Of a DNA stretch of 64,000 bases, positions 8,513 to 17,403 are shown in pieces. Within the stretch, counting starts at the first letter, position 1. Every line of letters starts with the position of its first letter. This stretch comes from Mycobacterium heidelbergense (GTDB lineage: Bacteria > Actinomycetota > Actinomycetes > Mycobacteriales > Mycobacteriaceae). The DNA is taken from NCBI RefSeq assembly GCF_010730745.1, contig NZ_AP022615.1, positions 2,418,001 to 2,482,000 of the forward strand, in the 5' to 3' direction. A model generated the notes under the pieces. It saw only the letters and a program-made list of their open reading frames with translations. It was not told the DNA's origin and did not search any database. The position numbers and the translations under genes are program-made.

Positions 8513-9928
8513 GTGGCGAAAACGTTCGCCGGCGCGCGGTTGCGGCGGTTGCGCGAGGAGCAGGGGCTAACCCAGGTGGCGCTGGCGCGCGTCCTGGGAC
8601 TGTCGACCAGTTACGTCAACCAGCTCGAAAACGACCAGCGCCCGATCACCGTCCCGGTACTGCTGACCCTGACCGAGCGCTTCGACCTACCGACCCAGTA
8701 CTTCGCTCCAGACTCCGACGCCCGCCTGATTTCGGACCTGCGGGAGGTCCTCGCCGAGACGTCCGCGACGGCCGGACAGGTCGAGGAACTCGTCGCCCGG
8801 ATGCCGGCGGTCGGTCAGACGCTGGTCAACTTGCACCGGCGGTTACACGACGCCACCGCCGACCTCGAGGCGCTGCACAGCCGCGCCAACGTCGACGTAT
8901 CGGCGGTCTCCCAGCAGCCGATGCCCTTCGAGGAGGTCCGGGACTTCTTCTACGACCGCAAAAACTACATCGGCGAGCTGGACGTCGCGGCCGAGGAACT
9001 GTTCGACCGCAACCGTCTGCGGATCGGCGGGCTCGACGGCCAGCTGGCGGAGTTCCTCGACGGCGAGCTCGGCGTCACCGTCGTCATCGACGACGGCCAG
9101 GTGTTAAATCCCAACTCCAAGCGCCTGTTTCGCGCCGACTCGAAGACGGTGTACCTCGCTCGCTGGCTGCATCCGGGCCAGCGCGCCTTTCAGCTCGCGA
9201 CTCAGATCGCCCTGCTCACCCAGGCCGAGTTGATCGCCGGCATCATCGCCGGCGACGACCAACTCAGCGACGACGCGCGGGGCGTGGCCCGCATCGGCCT
9301 GGCCAACTACTTCGCCGGCGCACTGCTGTTGCCCTACCTGAGGTTTCTCGACGCCGCCGAGAGCGCCCGCTATGACATCGACCAATTGGCGCGACGATTC
9401 GAGGTGGGTTTCGAAACCATCTGCCACCGGCTGTCCACCCTGCAGCGCCCGAGCGCGCGCGGAGTCCCCTTCATCTTCGTTCGCACCGACAGCGCGGGGA
9501 ACATTTCAAAGCGCCAGTCCGCCACGGCATTTCACTTTTCCCGCGTCGGCGGGAACTGTCCGCTATGGGTGGTCCACCATGCCTTTTCCCGGCCCGGCCA
9601 GTTCCTGACCCAGGTGGCGCAAATGCCCGACGAGCGCACCTATTTCTGGATCGCGAGGACCACGACGGCCGAGCCCAGCCGCTACCTCGGCCCGGATAAG
9701 AGCTTCGCCATCGGGCTCGGGTGCGATGTGGGCCACGCCGAGAAACTGATCTACTCGGTGGGCATCGACCTGACTGACATCGGGGCGATAGTACCGATCG
9801 GCGCCGGCTGCAAGATTTGCGACCGACCCTCCTGCCCGCAACGCGCGTTTCCCTACCTCGGTCGCCCGGTGCGCGTCGACCCGCACTCCAGCACCGATCT
9901 GCCGTACCCGCCGGCAATCACGCCTTAG
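8513..9928 (+). CDS. prpR: methylcitrate operon regulator, XRE HTH + short-chain acyl-CoA/Fe-S domain
   Basis: About 471 aa. Residues 5-60 form an XRE helix-turn-helix (ARLRRLREEQGLTQVALARVLGLSTSYVNQLEN). The middle resembles the IrrE-like peptidase/DUF955 fold, and the C-terminal part is the DUF2083 domain of the RamB/PrpR family. A Cys cluster near the end (GAGCKICDRPSCPQRAF) fits the [4Fe-4S] site reported for mycobacterial PrpR. GTG at 8513 is chosen because homology starts there, although the frame is open to 8450. It is divergent from prpD and expected to activate prpDBC(-pyc) in response to propionyl-CoA-type ligands. Confidence 0.9.
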   Translation: MAKTFAGARLRRLREEQGLTQVALARVLGLSTSYVNQLENDQRPITVPVLLTLTERFDLPTQYFAPDSDARLISDLREVLAETSATAGQVEELVARMPAVGQTLVNLHRRLHDATADLEALHSRANVDVSAVSQQPMPFEEVRDFFYDRKNYIGELDVAAEELFDRNRLRIGGLDGQLAEFLDGELGVTVVIDDGQVLNPNSKRLFRADSKTVYLARWLHPGQRAFQLATQIALLTQAELIAGIIAGDDQLSDDARGVARIGLANYFAGALLLPYLRFLDAAESARYDIDQLARRFEVGFETICHRLSTLQRPSARGVPFIFVRTDSAGNISKRQSATAFHFSRVGGNCPLWVVHHAFSRPGQFLTQVAQMPDERTYFWIARTTTAEPSRYLGPDKSFAIGLGCDVGHAEKLIYSVGIDLTDIGAIVPIGAGCKICDRPSCPQRAFPYLGRPVRVDPHSSTDLPYPPAITP

Positions 9929-9951
9929 TGGTCTGATCGGCCGATGCGCCT

Positions 9952-10557
9952 CTAAGGCTTGGGTTTCCTTTTCCAGTGGGGACTCTTGACCGCGTCGAGG
10001 GCCTCGGTGACGTAGCGGTCCAACGGCCAACGGTCGCCGGAGTGGCGCACCCACCGCTGAAAGCCGAAATCGGCTGCCGCAAAGGCGAGTTGGACCAGTA
10101 GGCCGGGACGCATGTCGACGTCGGGATTGGCGCCCATGCGTTCGGCGATCAGCTTCATCGTCCGTTCCTTGTCGGCGGGCGTGTGGATCGTGACCTTGTC
10201 GAGCAGGTCGGGCGCGACCAGCAGGGCCTTGCGCCACTCCTCGCAGTCGGCCCGGTCGAACGAGTGGGTCCGCGTGACGATGGCATCGATCAGCGCGACG
10301 TCGGGCGATTCGCTGGCCGGCCGGTCTTCGAGGAGGCCGACGATCGCGGCGCCGCCGTAGCGAACGGGCGCGAGAAGCAGCTCCTCCTTCGTCGGCACGT
10401 GCCGGAAGAAGGTGCGCGGTGAAACGCCTGCGGCGGCGGCGATTTCCTCCGTGGTCACCGCGTCGTATCCGCGCTCGACGAACAGCCGGAACGCCGCGCG
10501 CCGAATGTCGGCCCGGATCTGTGCGCGCTGCCGATCGCGCAGCGACTGCCCGGTCAT
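9952..10557 (-). CDS. TetR family transcriptional regulator
   Basis: 201 aa. The N-terminal HTH is clear (RADIRRAAFRLFVERGYDAVTTEEIAAAAGVSPRTFFRHVPTKEEL); the C-terminal ligand domain is unremarkable. The ATG at 10557 overlaps the stop of the upstream fragment gene (ATGA), making it the third gene of a translationally coupled operon. The palindromes at the operon promoter (12058-12078) are plausible operators for it. Ligand unknown. Confidence 0.88.
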   Translation of the reverse strand: MTGQSLRDRQRAQIRADIRRAAFRLFVERGYDAVTTEEIAAAAGVSPRTFFRHVPTKEELLLAPVRYGGAAIVGLLEDRPASESPDVALIDAIVTRTHSFDRADCEEWRKALLVAPDLLDKVTIHTPADKERTMKLIAERMGANPDVDMRPGLLVQLAFAAADFGFQRWVRHSGDRWPLDRYVTEALDAVKSPHWKRKPKP

Positions 10558-10925
10558 CGGAAACAGCCGATTCCGCCGTCGACGTGAATGGTCTGCCCGG
10601 TGATGAACGTCGCGTCGCTGCCGAGCAGGAACGCCACCAGCGCGCCCACGTCCGCCCGAACATCGCCGATGCGCTTCATCGGAACGCGCCCCACCGCCTT
10701 CGCGTAATCGTTGGGCGCGAACTGCTTCCACAGTCTGACGCCGTCGAATTCGGCGAAGGGGCATATGACGTTGTCATTCGACGGGTCCCATTCGAAGCGG
10801 GACGCCGCGGTGCATCTCATAGGTGCTGCGTGCGCCGCCGGGAAGCTCCCGTCCGGGTCCTTGACGAAAAACATTCGGACTCCGCCGATCTCGAAGGGTT
10901 CTTGGTCGGCGGTGAGGACGGTCAT
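10554..10925 (-). pseudogene. chimeric remnant: glyoxalase-like start joined to an SDR C-terminus
   Basis: An open frame of 123 codons between two genes, overlapping both by ATGA. Its first part contains GVRMFFVKDPDG, the closing strand of VOC/glyoxalase domains. Its last 55 residues (VPMKRIGDV...FLLGSDATFITGQTIHVDGG) are the C-terminal end of a classical short-chain dehydrogenase. The Rossmann GxxxGxG motif and the YxxxK catalytic residues of an SDR are absent, so it cannot be a working SDR. The simplest reading is a deletion that fused two gene ends in frame while keeping coupling to the TetR gene. It could still be translated as a short protein. Confidence 0.65.
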
Positions 10926-12004
10926 GACGTTTCCGCAAGTTCGGGAGCCGGTCGCCCGGCGAACAGCGGCAGGTCGAGGTAGGTTTTGATGCCGGGCTCG
11001 GCGGCGCAGACGTCGGGGATGGCGTTGATGCAATGGTTGGCGGTGGCTACGACTCCCGGATTGCTTTGCAGCCCTTCGGCGATCGACGGTGGTTGAAGTC
11101 CCTTGAAGGTGAGGCTCACGGTGGGGTCGCCGGTGATCTCGACCTCGAAGCGTTCGCCGCGCCCACCGAAGTTCCATCCCGGATCCAGGTTTTCCTCGCC
11201 CATCAGCCAGTTGACCGCCGCCGTGATCACCGGCTCGCCGTCGGCGAGGGCCTGCCATCGGAACCTGCGTGCGGCCACGGTTCCCGCCGTGATCGGGAAT
11301 GGCTCGTAGTCGATGTCGGAGGTCGCCACGGCGATCTCCTGGATGGTCCTGATATTGGGGTCGATGCGAAATCCCATGTGGTCGGCGACCATTCGCACGG
11401 ACATCTTGAAGCCCGATTCGAGCAGGCCGGCCATCGGTCCCTGCATGGCTTCCTCGGGGGTGCCGCCGAATCCCATGATGTGGCGCACGACGTCCGGGGC
11501 GTTGTAGGTGCGGATGTCGGAGAACTCCTCGGCGCGCACGTGCGTGACCGCCGACGAAAGCGACGACAGCATGAGGGGGAATCGCTCGGTGATGCCGCCC
11601 GGGTGGATCCCGGAACCGTGCAGGGTTACCCCAGCCTCGAGTGCGGCGTCGGCGATGGCCTTGTGCCGCGGGTTCCTCGGGTCCGGGTACACCCAGCCGA
11701 CCGGGGTGACGACGTTCTTGCCGGACCGCAAAATCGCGACGACCTCTTCGTCGTTGGGGATCAGGGGGCTGTACATGACGCAGTCGGCGTTCAGGGCCAG
11801 GACTTCGTCGATGCTGTTGGTGGCGGTGACACCCAGGTCCCGAGTTCCGATGATCCGACCGACGTCGACGCCGTTCTTGTCCGCGCTGTGCACCCAGCAG
11901 CCGGCCAGCTCGAGCTGCGGATGATTGAGCACGCATTCGATGGCCGCCTTGCCCACACCCCCTGTCGCCCATTGGATAACGCGAAGCTTGGACCGGCTAC
12001 TCAT
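10922..12004 (-). CDS. dihydrodipicolinate reductase (DapB)-like NAD(P)-binding protein
   Basis: About 360 aa with an N-terminal Rossmann start KLRVIQWATGGVGKAAIECVLNHPQLELAG, typical of the mycobacterial DapB-like family that is distinct from true DapB; the function is unproven. The ATG at 12004 follows a good ribosome site (GGGAGGT). It is the first gene of an operon with the chimeric fragment and a TetR gene. A second family member lies at 32079-33137. Lysine biosynthesis is unlikely; such genes often accompany lipid or steroid metabolism genes. Confidence 0.8.
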   Translation of the reverse strand: MSSRSKLRVIQWATGGVGKAAIECVLNHPQLELAGCWVHSADKNGVDVGRIIGTRDLGVTATNSIDEVLALNADCVMYSPLIPNDEEVVAILRSGKNVVTPVGWVYPDPRNPRHKAIADAALEAGVTLHGSGIHPGGITERFPLMLSSLSSAVTHVRAEEFSDIRTYNAPDVVRHIMGFGGTPEEAMQGPMAGLLESGFKMSVRMVADHMGFRIDPNIRTIQEIAVATSDIDYEPFPITAGTVAARRFRWQALADGEPVITAAVNWLMGEENLDPGWNFGGRGERFEVEITGDPTVSLTFKGLQPPSIAEGLQSNPGVVATANHCINAIPDVCAAEPGIKTYLDLPLFAGRPAPELAETS

Positions 12005-12050
12005 CGATGACCTCCCGAGTGGATGGAGCGCGGCAGGGACCACGCATGGC

Positions 12051-12080
12051 ACAGTATGACTGGTCGACAGTCACTGTCAA
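12051..12080 (-). promoter_or_regulatory. candidate promoter with overlapping palindromic operators
   Basis: Reading the minus strand, TTGACA (12080-12075) and TACTGT (12056-12051) are spaced by 18 bases, a good vegetative sigma promoter about 45 bases before the DapB-like gene. The perfect palindrome GACAGTCACTGTC (12066-12078) and the inverted repeat GACTG-GTCGA-CAGTC (12058-12072) cover the spacer and -35 box. Such a layout fits repression by the TetR protein encoded at the end of this operon. Confidence 0.55.
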
Positions 12081-12159
12081 CAACGCGCCGGCGGCGATGG
12101 TCGACCCCGCGACGTTCACGTGCTGGCGGGTTGCTTCCCGGCCGGGGTGTAATTGGTGG

Positions 12160-13515
12160 ATGGACCTGATGCTGCCCACCGACGCGATCTTTCTACTGGG
12201 GGAATCGCGCGAGCATCCCCTGCACGTGGGCGGGTTGCAGTTGTACGAGCCACCGCCCGGCGCCGGCCCCGGCTTCGTCCGGGAATTCTACGACGGGCTG
12301 GTGGCCCAGCAGGATTTCCAGCCGATCTTCCGCAAGCGTCCGGCGACGTTCCTGGGCGGAATCGCGAATCTGGCCTGGACCTATGACAAGAACGTCGACA
12401 TCGACTACCACGTCCGGCGCTCGGCTCTGCCCTCGCCGGGGCGGGTCCGCGATCTGCTCGAGCTGACCTCCCTGCTGCACAGCAGCCTGCTCGATCGTCA
12501 CCGCCCGCTGTGGGAGGCGCACGTGATCGAGGGGCTGAAGGATGGCCGCTTCGCGGTGTACACGAAATTCCACCACGCCTTGATCGACGGCGTTTCGGCG
12601 CTCAAGCTGATGCAGCGGGCCTTGTCGAACGATCCGGACGACAAGGAGATTCGGGCGATCTGGACCCTGCCCAAACGCAAGCGCAAGCCCAGCCCCACCT
12701 CCCGCTTGGGCTCGCTGCTGAAGACGGCGGGATCGGTTGCCGCGCTTGGTCCGTCGACGGTGTCGCTGGCCCGTGCGGCGCTGCTCGAGCAGCAGCTGAC
12801 TCTGCCTTTCGGGGCCCCGCGCACCATGTTGAACGTCAAGATCGGGGGCGCCCGCCGGTGCGCCGCGCAGTCATGGTCGGTGGACCGCATCAAGAGCGTC
12901 AAGCGGGCCGCGGGGGTCACCCTCAACGATGTCGTCCTGGCGATGTGCTCGGGTGCGCTGCGCTACTACCTGCTCGAGCAGAACGCGCTGCCGGACGCAC
13001 CGCTCGTCGCGATGGTCCCGGTGAGTCTGCGCAAGGAGGACGAGGACGACGCCGGCGGCAACCTCGTGGGAGCCATCCTGTGCAACCTTGCCACCGACAC
13101 CGACGATCCCGAGAAGCGACTGCAAACCATCAGCGAGTCAATGCGCAACAACAAGAAGGTGTTTTCCGAATTGCCGCGGATCCAGGCGCTGGCGCTCTCG
13201 GCGGTGAACATGGCGTCGCTCAGCCTCGCGGCGGTTCCGGGCTGGGTGGCGTCCACCTCGCCGCCCTTCAATCTCGTCATATCGAACGTGCCCGGACCCC
13301 ACGAGCAAATGTATTGCGGGGGAGCGCGACTCGACGGCAACTACCCCCTGTCCAGCGTGCTGGACGGGCAAGCGCTGAACATCACCCTGGTCAGCAATGC
13401 CGGCAACCTCGACTTCGGTCTGGTCGGATGCCGTCGCAGCGTTCCGCACCTGCAGCGCCTGCTCGCGCACCTGGAATCGTCGCTCAAGGACCTGGAACGC
13501 GCCCTCGGAGCCTGA
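12160..13515 (+). CDS. wax ester synthase / diacylglycerol acyltransferase (WS/DGAT)
   Basis: About 451 aa, the normal length for mycobacterial triacylglycerol synthases. The catalytic HHxxxDG motif is intact (HHALIDGVSALKL, about residue 140), followed by NDVVLAMCSGALR and the C-terminal FNLVISNVPGP motif. The frame is open from 12007, but ATG at 12160 (MDLMLPTDAIFLLGESREHP) starts exactly at the conserved family N-terminus. It makes storage lipid at the membrane or lipid-body surface. It begins a plus-strand run with NUDIX, dehalogenase and P450 genes. Confidence 0.9.
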   Translation: MDLMLPTDAIFLLGESREHPLHVGGLQLYEPPPGAGPGFVREFYDGLVAQQDFQPIFRKRPATFLGGIANLAWTYDKNVDIDYHVRRSALPSPGRVRDLLELTSLLHSSLLDRHRPLWEAHVIEGLKDGRFAVYTKFHHALIDGVSALKLMQRALSNDPDDKEIRAIWTLPKRKRKPSPTSRLGSLLKTAGSVAALGPSTVSLARAALLEQQLTLPFGAPRTMLNVKIGGARRCAAQSWSVDRIKSVKRAAGVTLNDVVLAMCSGALRYYLLEQNALPDAPLVAMVPVSLRKEDEDDAGGNLVGAILCNLATDTDDPEKRLQTISESMRNNKKVFSELPRIQALALSAVNMASLSLAAVPGWVASTSPPFNLVISNVPGPHEQMYCGGARLDGNYPLSSVLDGQALNITLVSNAGNLDFGLVGCRRSVPHLQRLLAHLESSLKDLERALGA

Positions 13516-13532
13516 AAAGCCTTGGAAGACTG

Positions 13533-14018
13533 ATGCCCAAACTCAGCGCGGGTGTGCTGTTGCACCGGACCCGCGACGGCGTCGTGGAGGTCCTGATCGC
13601 GCATCCGGGCGGCCCGTTCTGGGCGCGCAAAGACGACGGGGCCTGGTCGATTCCCAAGGGCGAATACGACGACGGCGAGGACCCCTGGACCGTCGCGCGG
13701 CGCGAGTTTTCCGAGGAGCTGGGGCTGCCGGTGCCGGCCGGGCCGCGCATCGAGTTGGGCGCGCTGAAACAACCCAGCGGCAAGGTAATCACGGCCTTCG
13801 CCGTCCGCGGCGACCTCGACGTCACCGACGCGCACAGCAACACCTTCGACATGGAGTGGCCGAAGGGATCGGGCACGATGCGGGAATTCCCCGAGGTCGA
13901 CCGCGTGGGCTGGTTCGCGGTGGCGCAGGCGCGCGCGAAGCTGCTCAAGGGGCAGCGTGGTTTTCTTGATCGATTGTTGGCGCACCCCGAGTTGGCGGGG
14001 TTGAGCGAAGGGACTTGA
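13533..14018 (+). CDS. NUDIX hydrolase
   Basis: 161 aa with a complete Nudix box: GEYDDGEDPWTVARREF followed by SEELGL, matching GX5EX7REUXEEXGU. ATG at 13533 has GGAAG upstream. It hydrolyses a nucleoside diphosphate linked to another group; the substrate is unknown. It lies 17 bp after the WS/DGAT gene, and the dehalogenase ATG begins 2 bp after its stop, so the three are probably one transcript. Confidence 0.88.
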   Translation: MPKLSAGVLLHRTRDGVVEVLIAHPGGPFWARKDDGAWSIPKGEYDDGEDPWTVARREFSEELGLPVPAGPRIELGALKQPSGKVITAFAVRGDLDVTDAHSNTFDMEWPKGSGTMREFPEVDRVGWFAVAQARAKLLKGQRGFLDRLLAHPELAGLSEGT

Positions 14019-14020
14019 AA

Positions 14021-14926
14021 ATGCAGACAGTGCGCACCCCTGACGATCGGTTCGACGACGTTCCCGACTTTCCTTATGCGCCAAGGTATTGCGAGATACC
14101 CGACGGCGAGGGCGGTGCGCTGCGGGTCGCGTGGGTCCAGGACGGCCCGGAAGGCGCCGATCCGGTGCTCATGCTGCACGGCGAGCCATCGTGGTCGTAC
14201 CTGTACCGCAAGATGATTCCGATACTGGTCGCCGCGGGGCATCGAGTCGTGTGCCCCGACCTGGTCGGGTTCGGCCGCTCGGACAAGCCGACCCGCCGCG
14301 AGGACCACAGCTATGCGCGCCACGTCGAGTGGATGCGGGCCCTGGCCTTCGACGTCCTCGACCTGCGCAACGTGACGCTGGTCGGCCAGGACTGGGGCGG
14401 GCTGATCGGATTGCGGCTGGCCGCGGAGCATCCCGAACGGTTTGCCCGCCTGGTCGTCGCCAACACCGGCCTGCCCAACGGGGAGCAGCCCATGGCCGAG
14501 GTCTGGTGGCGCTTCCGCGAGGCCATCACCACGGCGCCGAAGCTCGACATCGGCTGGTTCGTGCAGGGCGGGTGCCGCCAGCAACTCAGCGACGAGGTGC
14601 GCGCGGGCTATGACGCCCCGTTCCCCGCCGATGAATACTGCGCCGGGCCGCGCGCCATGCCCGGCCTCGTGCCGACCACACCCGACGATCCCGCGGCGGC
14701 GGCCAACAAGGCGGCGTGGGCGAAGCTCTCGGTGAGCCCGACGCCCATGCTGGTCGCCTTCAGCGACAGCGACCCCATCACCGGGCCGATGGCCGCGATC
14801 TTCGCGCGCGAGATGCGTGGCGCGCAGGGCATCGACCACCCGACGATCCGCGGCGCCGGGCACTTCCTGCAGGAGGACGCCGGCGAAGAACTGGCCAACC
14901 GCATCGTGGAGTTTCTGCGCCGCTGA
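14021..14926 (+). CDS. haloalkane dehalogenase (alpha/beta hydrolase)
   Basis: About 301 aa. The haloalkane dehalogenase signature is intact: HGEPSWSYLYR (oxyanion and halide side), nucleophile Asp with the halide-binding Trp in GQDWGG, acid Asp in FSDSDPITGP, and His in GAGHFLQED. It resembles mycobacterial DhmA-type enzymes, whose natural substrate is unknown. Start ATG is at 14021, right after the NUDIX stop, with GAAGGGA as ribosome site. Confidence 0.88.
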   Translation: MQTVRTPDDRFDDVPDFPYAPRYCEIPDGEGGALRVAWVQDGPEGADPVLMLHGEPSWSYLYRKMIPILVAAGHRVVCPDLVGFGRSDKPTRREDHSYARHVEWMRALAFDVLDLRNVTLVGQDWGGLIGLRLAAEHPERFARLVVANTGLPNGEQPMAEVWWRFREAITTAPKLDIGWFVQGGCRQQLSDEVRAGYDAPFPADEYCAGPRAMPGLVPTTPDDPAAAANKAAWAKLSVSPTPMLVAFSDSDPITGPMAAIFAREMRGAQGIDHPTIRGAGHFLQEDAGEELANRIVEFLRR

Positions 14927-14956
14927 GCCGGTCGGCGGTGCGGGCAGAATGTGGGG

Positions 14957-16189
14957 ATGACGACCGCACCCGCGCAAGCCGAATCGCAAGGCCTGCTGCT
15001 GCAGCTGCTGGACCCGGCCAACCGCGCCGACCCGTACCGGCTCTGCGCTCAGTTCCGTGACCTCGGAGCCCTGCAACTGCCCGAGGCCAACCTGGCTGTC
15101 TTCGCGACGTACCGCGACTGCGACGACGTCCTGCGGCACCCGTCGTCGAGCAGCGACAACAGCAACTCGACGGTCGCCAAGCGGCAGATCGAGGCCGGCT
15201 TGGTGCAGCCCCGGCAGGCCCCGCCGGGATTTTTGTTTCTCGATCCGCCCGACCACACGCGGCTGCGCAAGCTGGTCGGCAAGGCGTTTGCGCCGAAAGT
15301 GGTGACCGCACTGCAACCCGAAATCGGCGCGCTGGTGGACGGATTGCTTGGTCGGATCGCCGACAAGGGCCGGTTCGATGTCGTCGAGGACTTCGCCTAT
15401 CCGCTGCCCGTGGCGGTGATCTGCCGGCTGCTCGGTGTGCCGCTCGACGACGAGCCGCAATTCAGCCACGCGTCGGCGGTGTTGGCGCAGGCGCTGGACC
15501 CGTTTTCGACGATCACCGGCGTGCCACCCGACGTCATGGATGAGCGGATGCAGGCCGGCACGTGGCTGCGCGACTACTTCCACGATCTCATCGGCCGGCG
15601 TCGATCACGGCCCGGCGACGACCTGCTGTCGGCCCTGATCGCGGTGGACGAGTCCGGCGATCAGCTGACCGAGGAGGAAATCGTCTCCACCTGCAACCTG
15701 CTGCTGATCGCCGGACACGAGACCACGGTCAACCTCATCGGGAACGCCGTCTTGGCCATGCTGCGCGACCCCGTTCAGTGGACGGCCCTGGGCGCGGACG
15801 CCGGGCGAGCGCCGGCCGTCGTGGAAGAGACCCTGCGTTATGACCCGCCCGTGCAACTCGTGGGGCGAATTGCGGCGGCCGACATGACGATTGGGGGCGT
15901 CGACGTGCCGGCCGGTGACGTGATGATGCTGCTGTTGGCCGCGGCGCAGCGTGATCCGGCCGAATTCGACCGGCCCGACACCTTCGACCCGGATCGGGGG
16001 ACGGTGCGGCACTTGGCGTTTGGCCGCGGGGTGCACTACTGCCTGGGCGCGCCCCTGGCGCGGCTGGAAGCCGGCGCGGCGCTGTCGGCGCTCACGGCGC
16101 GCTTCCCGGACGCGCGACTGGCCGGCGAGCCGCAATACAAGGCCAACGTCACGCTGCGCGGCCTATCGGAGCTGTCTGTCGCGATCTGA
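14957..16189 (+). CDS. cytochrome P450
   Basis: About 410 aa soluble bacterial P450. I-helix oxygen motif AGHETTVN, ExxR in EETLRYDPP, and the haem ligand loop FGRGVHYCLGAPLARLE are all present. ATG at 14957 is chosen; GTG at 14951 is two codons upstream. I could not place it in a named CYP family. It follows the dehalogenase by 30 bp. A 60 bp palindromic element lies just after its stop. Confidence 0.92.
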   Translation: MTTAPAQAESQGLLLQLLDPANRADPYRLCAQFRDLGALQLPEANLAVFATYRDCDDVLRHPSSSSDNSNSTVAKRQIEAGLVQPRQAPPGFLFLDPPDHTRLRKLVGKAFAPKVVTALQPEIGALVDGLLGRIADKGRFDVVEDFAYPLPVAVICRLLGVPLDDEPQFSHASAVLAQALDPFSTITGVPPDVMDERMQAGTWLRDYFHDLIGRRRSRPGDDLLSALIAVDESGDQLTEEEIVSTCNLLLIAGHETTVNLIGNAVLAMLRDPVQWTALGADAGRAPAVVEETLRYDPPVQLVGRIAAADMTIGGVDVPAGDVMMLLLAAAQRDPAEFDRPDTFDPDRGTVRHLAFGRGVHYCLGAPLARLEAGAALSALTARFPDARLAGEPQYKANVTLRGLSELSVAI

Positions 16190-16209
16190 CCTTTGGCGCG
16201 GCTCCTCCG

Positions 16210-16269
16210 GCGAGTGTGCGTGTTTGTACGGCGACACGCCGGTCGCGGCGTACAAATGCGCACCTTCGC
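16210..16269. repeat. 60 bp dispersed palindromic element, copy 1
   Basis: An imperfect inverted repeat whose arms share GCGA..GTGCG..TTTGTACG.CG. A second copy of the same length and mostly identical sequence occurs at 50044-50103. Here it lies between the converging P450 and ligC genes, where it could also act as a bidirectional terminator. Confidence 0.8.
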
Positions 16270-16277
16270 GGGTTGTG

Positions 16278-17366
16278 TCAGCCGCGGTTGTCGCCCAGGC
16301 CGGGCACGATGTCGCCCAGGCTGAAGGTCACCGGCTGTTCGAGTTGCGCGTAGGTGCACGAGCGCGGGTCACGGTCGGGGCGCCACCGGCTGAACTGGGC
16401 GGTGTGGCGGAACCGCGCACCTTCCATGTGGTCGTAGCGGACCTCGACCACCCGCTCGGGTCGCAGCGGGACGAAGGACAGATCCTTGCCGACGTTCCAG
16501 CGGGAGAACTCGTTCTTGCGCGGCGTTCGTTCGCCGGCCTCGTGGGCGGCCCAGTTCCACGGATGGTCCTCGAAACTGGTGACCAGCGGCTGCAGCTCGG
16601 CGAACAGCCGCCGCCGCTCGGCCATGGGGAAAGCGCCGATCACGCCGACGGAGGCGAGCTGGCCCGCGGAAGGGCCCGAGTCCTGGTAGAGCCCCAGCAG
16701 CAGCGAGCCGATCGCCTCGTCCCCGGACTTATGTATCCGATAGCTGGCGACCACGCAGTCCGCGGTCCGCTCGTGCTTGATCTTGAACATGACGCGCTTG
16801 TCCGGCTGATAGGTGATGGTCAGCGGCTTGGCGACCACGCCGTCGAGGCCGGCTCCCTCGAACTCCGCGAACCAGCGCTGCGCGGTCCCGAGGTCGGTCG
16901 TTGCCGGCGTGACGTGGACCGACGGCCCGGAGGTCCCCAGGGCGCCGACCAGGGCGGCGCGCCGCTCGTTGAAGGGCCGGCCGGTGTAGTCGTCGCCGCC
17001 GAGGGCCAGCAGATCGAACGCGATGAACGAAGCCGGTGTCTTCTCCGCGAGCATCCGCACCCGCGAATCGGCCGGATGAATCCGCTGTTGCAGCGCCTCG
17101 AAGTCCAGGCCGTGGTCGGTGGCGACGACGATTTCACCGTCGATCACGCAGCGTTGCGGCAGCTCGGCCTGCACCGCCGCGACCAGCTCGGGGAAGTAGC
17201 GGGTCATCGGGCGCTCGTTGCGGCTGCCCAGCTCGACTTCACCGCGGTCGCGGAAGCAAATGGACCTGAATCCGTCCCACTTGGGCTCATAGGACGCGTC
17301 CGGCGGGATCGTCTTGACTGACTTGGCCAGCATCGGCGAGACCGGCGGCATGACGGGTAAGTCCAT
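16278..17366 (-). CDS. ligC: ATP-dependent DNA ligase LigC
   Basis: About 362 aa with ligase motif I KWDGFR (adenylated Lys), ELGSRNERPMTRYFPEL, DGEIVV, and motif V MFKIKH, then an OB-fold C-terminus. It closely follows the recalled M. tuberculosis LigC sequence. ATG at 17366 (MDLPVMPPVSPML) is the family N-terminus; the longer open frame would run into the divergent gene. LigC is a minor NHEJ or excision-repair ligase. It is divergently paired with polD1, 37 bp apart, as in M. tuberculosis Rv3731/Rv3730c. Confidence 0.93.
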   Translation of the reverse strand: MDLPVMPPVSPMLAKSVKTIPPDASYEPKWDGFRSICFRDRGEVELGSRNERPMTRYFPELVAAVQAELPQRCVIDGEIVVATDHGLDFEALQQRIHPADSRVRMLAEKTPASFIAFDLLALGGDDYTGRPFNERRAALVGALGTSGPSVHVTPATTDLGTAQRWFAEFEGAGLDGVVAKPLTITYQPDKRVMFKIKHERTADCVVASYRIHKSGDEAIGSLLLGLYQDSGPSAGQLASVGVIGAFPMAERRRLFAELQPLVTSFEDHPWNWAAHEAGERTPRKNEFSRWNVGKDLSFVPLRPERVVEVRYDHMEGARFRHTAQFSRWRPDRDPRSCTYAQLEQPVTFSLGDIVPGLGDNRG

Positions 17367-17403
17367 GGGTTCATTCTGGCGCCCGGCATGTTGGAATCCT
17401 GAT

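Noticed and set aside
12007..12159. Extended N-terminus for the WS/DGAT protein
   Set aside because: It would overlap the divergent promoter and operators, and family members start at the MDLM sequence encoded from 12160.
13484..15583. 699-codon minus-strand open frame across the NUDIX, dehalogenase and P450 genes
   Set aside because: It is the antisense shadow of well-supported plus-strand genes; its translation is Arg/Gly/His-rich with no domains.
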